Below, piece after piece: positions 1-6,284 of a stretch of DNA of 6,787 nt. Position numbers and translations under genes: made by a program. The notes under the pieces were generated by a model, which saw only the letters and a program-made list of their open reading frames with translations, was not told the DNA's origin and made no database searches. Location of the stretch: the NCBI GenBank assembly GCA_046530735.1, contig JBHEQV010000040.1, positions 1 through 6,787 of the forward strand. Direction: 5' to 3'. Source of the stretch: Arsenophonus sp046530735 (lineage in GTDB: Bacteria; Pseudomonadota; Gammaproteobacteria; Enterobacterales; Enterobacteriaceae). The stretch's first letter is position 1. The number at the start of each line of letters is the position of its first letter.

Positions 1-14
1 GAAGCGTGCAAAAA

Positions 15-484
15 ATGTTAAAGAGTTTTTATCATAACCTACCTGGAAGGCATATTCACTGGTGATTTTTATGAAGTTCTTAGAGGGGTGCTGGTTTTTA
101 ATAAAAATAATATGGGGGTCTTTCTTAGTATCATAAGAAAACTGAAACAGGAATACCTTGAAGAGCACAGGAAGTAGTAGTTACATGATTTAAAGAGATA
201 TGCGTTACGTTTATTTTTTTACTGATAGGAATAACCGTCCTATCAGGCAAACTGATCACCTTTTGCCTGGTACTCATTATCGGCAGCACTGTGCATGAAC
301 GTAAGGAGCTCGTTGCAGTTGAAAATGATTATAAAAAGTTAGAAGCAAATTAGGCATAACTTTTTTAATGGGGGGGTTGGTGAGCGCTAACCTTAATCGT
401 ATCTCCTAGAGATTGGTACGGTAGACGGTACCCTTAGTTTTAGAATGGAATAGCAAAGATGTTCCTGAAGATGCAGCACACATG
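15..484 (+). pseudogene. Broken, unidentified gene with a membrane segment (left arm copy)
   Basis: I do not recognise this gene. Reading inward, one fragment is open from 22 to 174 (it includes GIFTGDFYEVLRGVLVFD and MGVFLSIIRKLKQEYLEEHR) and ends in two TAG codons at 175-180. An ATG at 15 lies in another frame and would need a shift in the T-run at 26-30. After a TGA at 186 a second fragment reads FIFLLIGITVLSGKLITFCL followed by VLIIGSTVHERKELVAVEND, a hydrophobic segment (about codons at 210-284) with a charged tail, ending in TAG at 351. That TAG exists only because of an extra A near 348; the right-hand copy reads on. The codons look protein-like, but the breaks make it a pseudogene. 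It could be one membrane protein or two adjacent ones. Confidence 0.5.
222..269. repeat. Two overlapping hairpins inside the terminal repeat
   Basis: CTGATAGG (222-229) and CCTATCAG (239-246) form a perfect 8-bp stem with a 9-base loop. Overlapping it, CAGGCAAA (244-251) and TTTGCCTG (262-269) form a second perfect 8-bp stem. Only one of the two can fold at a time. Both stems are also intact in the right arm (6519-6566), where the one difference falls in a loop. The stretch also reads as codons for a hydrophobic segment, so the symmetry may be chance. No function can be assigned. Confidence 0.45.
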
Positions 485-525
485 CTGTTAAGTACACAAA
501 ATAAGTAATCTAGTTGGTTTCACTT

Positions 526-541
526 CCCCCCCCAAAAAAAA
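526..541. repeat. C8-A8 homopolymer pair
   Basis: Eight C are followed directly by eight A, just upstream of the left transposase remnant and outside any intact frame. It is either a slippage-prone tract or a place where sequencing could misjudge the length. No gene depends on it visibly. Confidence 0.6.
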
Positions 542-562
542 GTATGCAGCACCGAAGGTTAA

Positions 563-985
563 GTGTGTACTGCTGGAATTTTAGTAAAAAAGAGATTTGA
601 CGTCGCTAGCAAAACCTTTAATCCTTTGTTGGCAGGGTTATCAGCGAAGTATCATTCTGCAGCAATGAAGAAGCTGAAGAAAGATGGAGAAGAACAGCTG
701 GAATTCTATGTCTTCCCGTTAGCGCATTGGGAATTAAATAAGAATAAAAAATCTGATTGAATCAACTTTTGTAACAGTGAGATTATAGCTAACACCTGAA
801 GCACAAAGTAATGTAGCTCAACAAAAACAATTATTTCAATAGTATTTAAGCTGCTTCCCGTCTTCTCATGAAGATGGAAATCGACTAATGAAATTTTTGA
901 GCTGGCAACCATACTTCTAAACAATATCTAATTTTAGGATGAAGAAAAAATTCACGAAGAATGAGAGCGGAGTACGTTAGCCTGA
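563..985 (+). pseudogene. IS256-family (Mutator) transposase, C-terminal remnant, left copy
   Basis: This is the tail of a DDE transposase that would have moved an IS256-type element by cut/copy-and-paste. The open stretch 563-757 reads KKRFDVASKTFNPLLAGLSA, then MKKLKKDGEEQLEFY and FPLAHW (713-730). That matches the family's usual run of ...KLxKDxEELLxFYxFPAEHW. The next family block, NPIESTFATVRL, appears one frame over as LIESTFVTVRL at 753-785. The block MVFKLxxSA then appears as IVFKLL at 839-856, followed by RLM at 881-889 and a worn FKDGEE near 928-945. Frameshifts and stops separate every block, and the N-terminal two thirds with the catalytic DDE residues is absent. The first usable ATG/TTG at 563 is not the native start. 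A second, independently worn copy in the same direction lies at 5161-5510. The family call rests on remembered consensus blocks, not a search. Confidence 0.75.
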
Positions 986-1090
986 TCGTCATACATCAGA
1001 TTTTCTAATAATTCACTTTTGTGTGGCGATAGGTTGCTTTTTATCAACGTTTAGCTTGGCAAGCAGATAACAGAATTATTTTCAGAATAA
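986..1090. other. Non-coding stretch between remnants
   Basis: No gene or family motif was recognised here. The right end of the left IS256-type element would be expected in the first part, but I cannot identify a terminal inverted repeat. Confidence 0.4.
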
Positions 1091-1480
1091 ATGCATAAAA
1101 TTAAAAAAACAAGGGTTATTAAGCTAAACTTATGGTTAATATCACTAAAATTAGTGTATTAGGTTAAAGAATACGCACTCCAATTAAATTTTAACTTACT
1201 ATACCAATAGATCAAAAACAGATTTTATCGACTTTAGCAAAAATAGATGGATTTTGATTTTCTCTTAAAGATTGATTTAAATTTAATCATGAACAGCTAA
1301 AGCAAGGAAAGGGAAGATTCCTTAATGCTGATTGAAACACGTTTACACTGATACTTAAGATTAGCAGTAAGGGTTTTTATAAAAATAATAAAAAATTTGC
1401 TATCTAATTAATTTAGCAGATGCAAAATTATCTACAGGCTCAAGAGTAGAATCCGATTAAAAATTAGTTATGTATAAGTT
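1091..1480 (+). pseudogene. Eroded, unidentified reading frame upstream of the origin
   Basis: I do not recognise a family. An ATG at 1091 opens a short frame reading MHKIKKTRVIKLNLWLISLK, a basic then hydrophobic start like a signal peptide. After a frame change near 1158, one frame continues to about 1402 with protein-like content (IPIDQKQILSTLAKIDGF, then FKFNHEQLKQGKGRFLNAD, then ISSKGFYKNNKKFAI), broken by stops at about 1255, 1273 and 1333. The later INLADAKLSTGSRVESD (about 1408-1458) may belong to the same gene. A secreted or surface protein is possible from the N-terminus alone. The alternative is that these are chance open stretches in AT-rich DNA. Confidence 0.35.
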
Positions 1481-1543
1481 AAATGGATTTTTTAGCTGCA
1501 TCTTTATAAATAAATATGAATTTCACTGTATGTTGATTTTAAC

Positions 1544-1560
1544 TATCGACTACTTTTAGA
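1544..1560 (-). repeat. Possible degenerate inverted iteron
   Basis: TATCGACTACTTTTAGA resembles the reverse complement of the repA iteron (TATCGACTTTTAAAAACTA) with two inserted bases. A similar TATCGACTTTAGCAAAAAT lies at 1226-1244. Inverted, weaker iteron copies outside the main array occur in some iteron plasmids as control sites. Here the matches are imperfect and may be coincidental. Confidence 0.3.
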
Positions 1561-1561
1561 T

Positions 1562-1570
1562 TTATCCACA
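1562..1570 (+). promoter_or_regulatory. DnaA box
   Basis: TTATCCACA is a perfect match to the bacterial DnaA box TTATNCACA. It sits 45 bases before the first iteron and is followed by an A/T-only run (1574-1585) that could be the unwinding element. This is the usual arrangement in an iteron plasmid origin, where host DnaA helps RepA open the DNA. A poorer version, TTATCTACA, is at 1428-1436. Confidence 0.75.
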
Positions 1571-1607
1571 GCTTTTAAAAAAAAATTGTTTAAAACGTAA
1601 CCTATAC

Positions 1608-1635
1608 TTGACAATAGTTTTTAAATATCGATAAT
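1608..1635 (+). promoter_or_regulatory. repA promoter overlapped by an iteron
   Basis: TTGACA (1608-1613) is a perfect -35 box. It is followed after 16 bases by GATAAT (1630-1635), one base from the consensus -10. The first iteron fills the spacer and reaches into the -10, and the second begins at its downstream edge. RepA bound to the iterons should block RNA polymerase, which implies self-repression. Transcription would begin near 1642 and give a leader of about 125 bases. Confidence 0.7.
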
Positions 1636-1688
1636 TAGTTTTTAAAAGTCGATATTTTATCACGTTTTATGGTTTTTGAAAGTCGAAA
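1615..1688 (+). repeat. Three RepA iterons
   Basis: Direct repeats lie at 1615-1633 (TAGTTTTTAAATATCGATA), 1636-1654 (TAGTTTTTAAAAGTCGATA) and 1670-1688 (TGGTTTTTGAAAGTCGAAA). The core is TTTTTAAAAGTCG. The first two start 21 bases apart, two helical turns; the third starts 34 bases after the second. They are the expected binding sites for the initiator encoded immediately downstream. Confidence 0.8.
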
Positions 1689-1692
1689 AACA

Positions 1693-1733
1693 AGCTAGGG
1701 AAGGATAGGTGCTGTAGTCACATCTACCTAGCT
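1693..1733 (+). promoter_or_regulatory. Inverted repeat in the repA leader
   Basis: AGCTAGG (1693-1699) pairs with CCTAGCT (1727-1733) across 27 bases, and inner AGGT/ACCT segments can add to the stem. It lies between the iterons and the repA start, so it could be an operator half-site pair for RepA dimers or a fold in the mRNA leader. No T-run follows, so it is not a classic terminator. Confidence 0.4.
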
Positions 1734-1767
1734 CTAATAACAACCATAGAACTGATAGGATAAGGCT

Positions 1768-2721
1768 ATGACAGATAGCAGAAACAAAGAGCGAGAAAAT
1801 AACTTGAAAACTTTACGCCCTCGGAAACACGAGATAGATTTTTTTATTGCTGATGAAGTTGAGCTTTCAGGATTTAGAGACGAAATGGCTAGTATGGAAC
1901 ATCCATTTTTTGCTTTAAAAGGTGGTGATATCGACACGCGCAGGTATAAAAGTGGTAACACAACAATAGTTGTAGCTCCTAATGCTGAATATGGAATAGC
2001 AACCGTTTTTGATAAGGATGTTTGGATTTATGCTATTTCTAAATTACAAGAGTCTATTAATAATCATGAGAAAATTAGTCGTACTGTTTATTTTACACCA
2101 TATGATTTTTTTGTAACAACGAATAGAGCAAAGAGTGGTAGAGCATATGAAGATTTAAGAAAGTCACTATCTCGTCTTGCTGGAACAAGAATTGAAACAA
2201 ATGTAGTCTATTCTCAAGATTCTAGAAAAACAGAAAATTTTGGTTTAATTGATAAATGGGTTATTTTAGATGAAAAAAAAGGTAAACTGAATATTGGCAT
2301 GGTTGAGGTAACGTTACCTGACTGGCTCTATCAGGCGTTGCATAAAAAGAAAATATTAAAAATCAGTCAAGACTACTTCCGTATTAGAAAGGCAATAGAT
2401 AGAAGAATTTATGAAATAGCCCGTAAGCATTGTGGTAATCAGGGAGAATTTACTATAGCCCTTGAAAAATTGCGTTTAAAAACGGGGAGTACCGCATTGT
2501 TAAAAATGTTTAGGCATAATATCAAGCAACTAGCTAAAGCGAATGACTTACCAAATTACGGTATTCGTTATGATGCAGAAGCTGATATGGTAATTTTTAA
2601 TAACCGTAATCTGACGTCAGATCAGGAAGAAAAAGAGCAACAACGAGAAAAAGGCAAACGGGATATTTATAAGTTAAAAAATTCATATTGGCAGCCAAAC
2701 AATATAGAAAATAAAAAATGA
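1768..2721 (+). CDS. repA: Plasmid replication initiator protein, RPA/RepA family
   Basis: This is the only clearly intact gene in the window (317 codons, normal length for the family). It binds origin iterons and starts plasmid replication in the cytoplasm, recruiting host DnaA and helicase. The protein matches the 'replication initiator protein A' family (Pfam RPA) throughout: RDEMASMEHPFFAL (37-50), RRY (58-60), TPYDFFVTTNR then AYEDL (110-130), RLAGTRIETN (136-145), FGLIDKW (158-164), DYFRIRKAIDRRIYEIARKH (202-221) and LPNYGIRYD (261-269). It ends in a charged tail, EEKEQQREKGKR (287-298). The middle and C-terminal helices should form winged-helix DNA-binding units. The ATG at 1768 is preceded by AGGA (1757-1760) at seven bases, and the frame holds the whole family N-terminus. 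It stands alone, with no partition or copy-control gene beside it. Its intactness among wrecks implies selection for replication only. Confidence 0.97.
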   Translation: MTDSRNKERENNLKTLRPRKHEIDFFIADEVELSGFRDEMASMEHPFFALKGGDIDTRRYKSGNTTIVVAPNAEYGIATVFDKDVWIYAISKLQESINNHEKISRTVYFTPYDFFVTTNRAKSGRAYEDLRKSLSRLAGTRIETNVVYSQDSRKTENFGLIDKWVILDEKKGKLNIGMVEVTLPDWLYQALHKKKILKISQDYFRIRKAIDRRIYEIARKHCGNQGEFTIALEKLRLKTGSTALLKMFRHNIKQLAKANDLPNYGIRYDAEADMVIFNNRNLTSDQEEKEQQREKGKRDIYKLKNSYWQPNNIENKK

Positions 2722-3002
2722 TATTTATCAGTTTTCATAAGGCACAGAATGTTAAGTGATAAAAAATACCTATGTTGGTAAAAGTTGTTGTTTTCTAGCA
2801 GAGAAATTTATTAGTCACTTTTATATTTTAATTATTATAGTTTCAAACAATTTTCTCCAGATCAGATAATTCGGTAAATAAAACGACTCTACACCATGGA
2901 TTTACTTATCCCATATCCTTTTAATCGTTAATAAAACTGTTCACATTTTGAATATGGAATTCCTTAGAAAATAATTCCCTAATTACCTAATCTTATTAGG
3001 CA
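2722..3002. other. Non-coding stretch after repA
   Basis: No gene was recognised on either strand. There is no strong terminator directly after repA. A small perfect hairpin, CCTAAT-CTT-ATTAGG (2986-3000), stands just before the next open frame without a T-run. Confidence 0.5.
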
Positions 3003-3197
3003 ATGATGACTAATTTAATGCTAGATGGTAAAGGTTTCGTATCATTTACTTCCATCCGAATAAAGGATGAACTTTTTATTGATGATCGATTTAAGAAAAT
3101 AGCTAATGCACTGTGCATTAAACTATTCAAGAATCTCATCGTTCACAGTGACCCTGTCGATATTAGACGATTAAGACCGCAATTCGTTCATGATTAA
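3003..3197 (+). pseudogene. Short ORF, possibly an IS3-type transposase (OrfB) fragment
   Basis: The frame encodes 64 residues. Its second half, DDRFKKIANALCIKLFKNLI followed by VHSDPVD, resembles the integrase-core stretch of IS3-family OrfB, where a helix with an ...AL.MA... pattern leads into [IV]VHSDRGSQY; the Asp of VHSD is one of the three catalytic acids in that family. The following RGSQY block is not preserved, and the upstream WLYLA..LDLYSR block is only faintly suggested by DGKGFVSFTSI. Codon content is like repA. No Shine-Dalgarno sequence supports the ATG. It may instead be a chance ORF or an unrelated small gene. The assignment is tentative and made from memory of the motif. Confidence 0.3.
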
Positions 3198-3381
3198 GAA
3201 ATTAAATTCCTCTTTAAAAGCAGACAAAAGCATCCTTTTTTGTTAAAAAAATATTAAAATCAGTTTACCATAATTCTATTATAAGCAAAAATTTCATCGA
3301 AGTCTGTATTCTTGATCTATAATTACACTAATTTTCCTGACATTAACCCTAGGTTTAGTTTAATAATTTTAGTTTTTTATT

Positions 3382-4560
3382 TTATGGATTCTTTCTGATA
3401 ATAATTTCGTTGCTTGTTCCAAAAGCTGAGCGTCGGTAAAAGTATCCCATCTTCTCACACAGAATGCATTTGTACGAGATATCTGTGCGCAGAAATTCTT
3501 TCATCATAACGGTGAACTTTAATTGTTTGCAAGCCATTATTCTTAAGTGCCTTTATACCTTCAGTAATAAAGTGCCTCATTGAAGATTCGACAATAAATC
3601 ATAGTAACGCAGCATCTTAAAACGCCTTGCTAGAATATGGATATATAGCATCCAATGATTTCTTTCTTCTTCAGGGTCTGCTATCGGTACTATTTAAGTT
3701 AGATGGTCATACTAATGATGTACAACACTTCTCCCTCTTCGGTAATACGCAGTTTTGACACGGATACAAGTAAACTGTTTAAGGCTGTAGTGCCAGAAGT
3801 ATTTCATGGTATGCTACGCTCTTTCGTCTTTATTAGCGAAGTGCACTTTACAGTAATGGGATCCAGTACTGTGTTTTCAAGGGTAAGCTGATATTGCTTA
3901 CTTGCTTGAATATACTCCAGACCAGAAAGACAGTGTGATTTATCAGATCATAGCGGTAACATAGCAACCGGATGACAACGCCTCGTTAAATCTTATTCAT
4001 AAACTCTTTTTTGAAGAACAGCTCCAACCCATGTAGTATGTTTAATATCAGACTGCTATGAGTAACGGAGACATGAACATAGAGATGTTGATTTAGTTAT
4101 CAACCATAAGTATGCAAGACGCAGGAGATATCAATTTTAATTCTGTTTTTGTACTCATTGCAGCATATCGTTGGGTGAGAGCGCGAAACAAAGAATTAAG
4201 AGCGGGCTAATTATTCTTAAAACAAAAATCAAAGAAAATAGGCATACTGAAAGTAATGTATTGCAAGTTATAGTCGAATAAAATATGAATCTACTATGAT
4301 CTAACCATTGCTCGGTAGTTTTAAAGTCGTATGAACTGCAGGTTTTTGAATTGCAACTTTGCCAGAAAAACGGCGATAGAAATATATTTAAAAAAAGAAT
4401 AGCAGTAGCGTCGAAGAAGAAACTCATAGCATAAATGATGAAGTTTAAATATTCTCTTGATAGATAGATGGATATACAAGTTAATACTTTTAGAGTGTTT
4501 TTCAAGAAATTTATTCCAGTCATCATCAATAGTGAAAAGCAGTTTAGTTGGTTATGGAGA
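3382..4560 (-). pseudogene. IS91-family (Y2, HUH-type) transposase, nearly full length, degraded
   Basis: Reading the minus strand, family blocks come in the right order across several frames. First is DWNKFLEKHS (about 4515-4485). Next is the zinc-binding region CNSKTCSS with KTTEQWLDHSR (about 4360-4290), then LFSLIF near 4230. The HUH region follows: LHTYG and LNQHLYVHVSV (about 4120-4060), then LELFFKK and RGVVIRLL (about 4025-3970). The two-tyrosine motif is KYFWHYSLKQ (about 3805-3775). The C-terminal part is KLRITEEGEVLY, QTLKKKEIIGCYIS, HILARRFKMLRYYDLLSN (about 3645-3590), GTLLLKV, and MKEFLRTDISYKCILC with CEKM (about 3520-3450), ending in TAA at 3382. IS91 enzymes move single-stranded DNA by rolling-circle transposition. 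The first His of HUH appears as Tyr and many frameshifts and stops are present, so it is dead. The length, about 390 codons, matches the family. Terminal ori/ter sites were not found. Confidence 0.8.
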
Positions 4561-4577
4561 ATGTAGATCTAGATAAA

Positions 4578-5072
4578 TTACTCTCTGGAGGTTTTATTGC
4601 TAGGGAAATAGAAATTATCATTCTGTCCGTATTCCATCAGGTCTATCGGCCAAGTTATCTTTGTGCTTGTTCTAGGAGCGCAGGAGACGAGAATTATCCA
4701 TAGCTCCCTATAAATAATGAATTTATTAACAAGCATACTTTCAGTCTTCCCCTCAATGCAAGTGTATCCAGCGCCATTGATTTTAGCCTGGATTATTGCT
4801 AAAAACCCAGAATAATCGTGACTAGAAGTTGGATGATACTTATTTTTATAGAAAAAATTAGAAACCAAGACTCTCGGACGCATCACTCTAATGATCTCTT
4901 TTGAGTGTCATAAAAAATTTAGTTGCTCTGTATTATCAATTTTAGAAGAGAGATCATAAAGTGTTAGAATAAACAAGGGATATAATACGTGAATTGCATG
5001 TTTTTTCCTGATTTTATCCAGCTTTTCCTCTCTAGGAAATTTATTGCGAGCCATCTGGCTGAATTCCTGAAA
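4578..5072 (-). pseudogene. Unidentified minus-strand frame with one internal stop
   Basis: I do not recognise this gene. On the minus strand a single frame runs from about 5072 to 4578, interrupted once by TGA at 4908-4910. The first part from ATG 5054 encodes 48 residues (MARNKFPREEKLDKIRKKHA, then a hydrophobic IHVLYPLFILTLYDL). The second part, from about 4886, encodes about 100 residues, including MRPRVLVSNFFYKNKYH, INGAGYTCIEGKTES, a hydrophobic YRELWIILVS, and PIDLMEYGQNDNFY. An open run this long in AT-rich decaying DNA suggests a former gene. It points the same way as the IS91 transposase just downstream and could be an accessory gene of that element or an older resident. No family match is claimed, and it may be fortuitous. 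Confidence 0.35.
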
Positions 5073-5160
5073 ATATTAATATATTGTAGAGTATAAAATA
5101 GTACTCATGTCATGAACTTCTCTGAAGTAGTATAGCCGCGTCAATCAGATCATAGTCAAC

Positions 5161-5510
5161 TACCTTCATCTTTTGTTCACAAGGTTTTCAGTAAAGCATC
5201 TACAAGGATTAGGAAGCTGGAGAAAGATCTAGAATAACGCCGGCATTTCCATGCCGCCATATCAGTGCACTGGCTGTCAATAAGAACGACAAATCCAATT
5301 GAATTGGTTTTTCGACAGTAAGGTTATAAAACCGAAACGCGAAGAATTGTAGTTCACAAAATAACCCTTTCAATGGTATTTAAGCTATTCCCGTCTGCTC
5401 ATAAAACTGCAAACCGACTAATGGGATTTGAGCTGCTGACCAATAGTGGTAAGAAACGTCCAATTTTAAGGATAGAAAACAGATTTATGAAGCATCAACA
5501 CGGAGTGTAA
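5161..5510 (+). pseudogene. IS256-family transposase, C-terminal remnant, right copy
   Basis: The same family blocks as in the left copy appear, more legibly. They are IRKLEKDLE (near 5208-5234), HWLSIRTTNPIE (the last seven residues at 5283-5303), FSTVRL one frame over (5309-5326), and KNCSS (about 5344-5358). An ORF at 5373-5510 then begins MVFKLFPSAHKTANRLMGFE. In yet another frame, VVRNVQF (5446-5466) precedes a worn KDGEQ. RTTNPIESTFxTVRLRT...MVFKL...SA is a hallmark tail of IS256/Mutator transposases. Frameshifts separate the blocks and the catalytic N-terminal part is missing. Bases 5368-5510 align with 834-975 of the left copy. The two are direct repeats about 4.6 kb apart that bracket the replication region. 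Confidence 0.8.
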
Positions 5511-5773
5511 CTTGACCTGGGCCCCCGCCCCAATACACTAAATTTGCTAATAACTTTTATTTCTAATATATATTAATTATAAAAAATAATAATTTACGTA
5601 AATGAACTGAGACATTATAAATAGTTAATTCTTTTAAATTAAAAAATAAAGATATGAATAAACTGTCATTAAAACTAAGCGTATAGTAAAAAATTTTTTG
5701 ACTTAAATTATTTAAATAAATGACTAGAGTGTATGAGAAGTAATGTTTTTATAAGTGAATATTAAAGACTTAT
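5511..5773. other. Intergenic stretch: short GC-rich patch then very AT-rich DNA
   Basis: CCTGGGCCCCCGCCCC (5517-5532) is the most GC-rich run of the window, right after the transposase tail, and may mark the lost end of that element. From 5533 to 5773 the DNA is almost all A/T with no gene seen. TTGACT at 5698-5703 is a possible -35 for the amidase gene, but no good -10 follows at the usual distance. Confidence 0.45.
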
Positions 5774-6284
5774 ATGCAGATAATTATTGGAAAGTTGTTT
5801 ATGATATTATTGGTGCTAATAATACTGGATTATTCATCTAAAACCCTTATCGTTAATATAGGTAATTATTATATCTATAAATCTTTTTTATTGATAAGCT
5901 AAGATGATCGAATTAAATTTTTAATATTTCATTATAAGGCAGTATAATAAAACTCGCTCATTGCAAATTTTAATTCAAGCTAAAGTAAATGCTCATTATC
6001 TTTTTCCAAAAATACTAAAAATAAAAAAAGTATGGCATGCAGGATTAAGTAATTTAAACAGTAGGCTGGATCTTAATGATAGCTCTTTGGTATTGAAATA
6101 GTCAACAAAGGGTTACTGAAGATATTCTTGGCGTAAGATCTGCTAGTTTTTTAATGGACAGCAAATTTCTACTATCATTAATTTAGCTAAAAATATCATA
6201 AAAAGATATAATATAACCTTAAATAATGTCTTATCAGATAGTAACGTTGCTCCATTAAGAAAGCATGATCCACCTAAACTTTTC
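5774..6284 (+). pseudogene. amiD: AmiD-type N-acetylmuramoyl-L-alanine amidase, degraded and truncated
   Basis: Enzymes of this type are zinc amidases (Amidase_2 fold), usually outer-membrane lipoproteins, that cut peptide stems from muropeptides. From ATG 5774 the frame opens with a signal-peptide-like stretch, MQIIIGKLFMILLVLIIL, but no lipobox Cys remains. After a TAA at 5900 it continues DDRIKFLIFHYKAV, matching the family's DRIKxLVIHYTA with the first zinc His kept (5930-5932). A frameshift leads to SLQILIQAKVNAHYLFP, then VWHAGLSNLNSRLDLNDSSL (family: WHAGxSxWRGRxxLNDTSIGIE), three more stops (one at 6099-6101), and INLAKNIIKRYNITLNNV, SDSNVAP and RKHDPPKLF (6258-6284; family: VVGHSDIAPxRKxDPGxLFPW). 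The second zinc His is replaced by Asp (SDSN for GHSD); the third ligand Asp in KHDP remains. The C-terminal part is cut off at the foldback that joins the right terminal repeat. It is non-functional as read. Confidence 0.8.

Larger units (their letters stand above)
1..484 (+). repeat. Left arm of a ~484-bp terminal inverted repeat
   Basis: This arm is the reverse complement of 6307-6787 from the first base of the window to the shared CATG at 481-484, where the two sequences part abruptly. Aligning by hand I count about nine substitutions (for example near 100, 155, 197, 261, 389 and 421), one extra A near 348 and two extra G in the G-run at 370-376, so the arms are roughly 98% identical. The differences suggest two real, separately drifting copies. 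The tips read GAAGCGTGC and GCACGCTTC; joined, they would form a spacer-free palindrome centred on TTCGAA. Such ends are known from linear plasmids with terminal repeats or hairpin ends, but no telomere enzyme gene is present here. Confidence 0.95.
1562..1690 (+). other. oriV: Plasmid replication origin (oriV), iteron type
   Basis: A DnaA box, an AT-rich stretch and three 19-bp direct repeats lie together just upstream of the replication initiator gene. This is the standard layout for RepA-dependent theta origins. The boundaries are approximate, since the minimal origin cannot be read from sequence alone. Confidence 0.75.

Noticed and set aside
1..484. Terminal repeat as a pure assembly or chimeric-read artefact
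   Set aside because: The two arms differ by about nine substitutions and two homopolymer lengths and join different inner sequences. It is not fully excluded without reads.
470..484. Resemblance of GCAGCACACA near the repeat edge to part of the phage N15 telomere site
   Set aside because: Only a few bases match, the site is at the inner edge rather than the tip, and no protelomerase gene is present.
706..924. Minus-strand ORF of 72 codons opposite the left transposase tail
   Set aside because: The plus strand carries recognisable IS256 blocks over the same bases; the minus frame shows no motif or ribosome binding site and is a shadow.
1734..1961. Minus-strand ORF of 75 codons overlapping the repA start
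   Set aside because: It is antisense to the strongly conserved repA N-terminus, with no independent evidence of expression.
2986..3000. CCTAAT-CTT-ATTAGG hairpin as the repA terminator
   Set aside because: It is about 265 bases past the stop codon, AT-rich, and lacks a following T-run.
3703..3891. Plus-strand ORF of 62 codons
   Set aside because: It lies antisense to the IS91 transposase region whose Y2 motif reads on the minus strand.
4155..4529. Single minus-strand ORF of 124 codons as an independent membrane protein
   Set aside because: Its second half carries the IS91 KTTEQWLDHSR block, and the hydrophobic first half is the wrong frame over the IS91 N-terminus, so it belongs to that pseudogene.
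4891..4957. Inverted ATGATCTCT / AGAGATCAT pair
   Set aside because: A 9-bp match about 45 bases apart is expected by chance in such AT-rich DNA and has no context.
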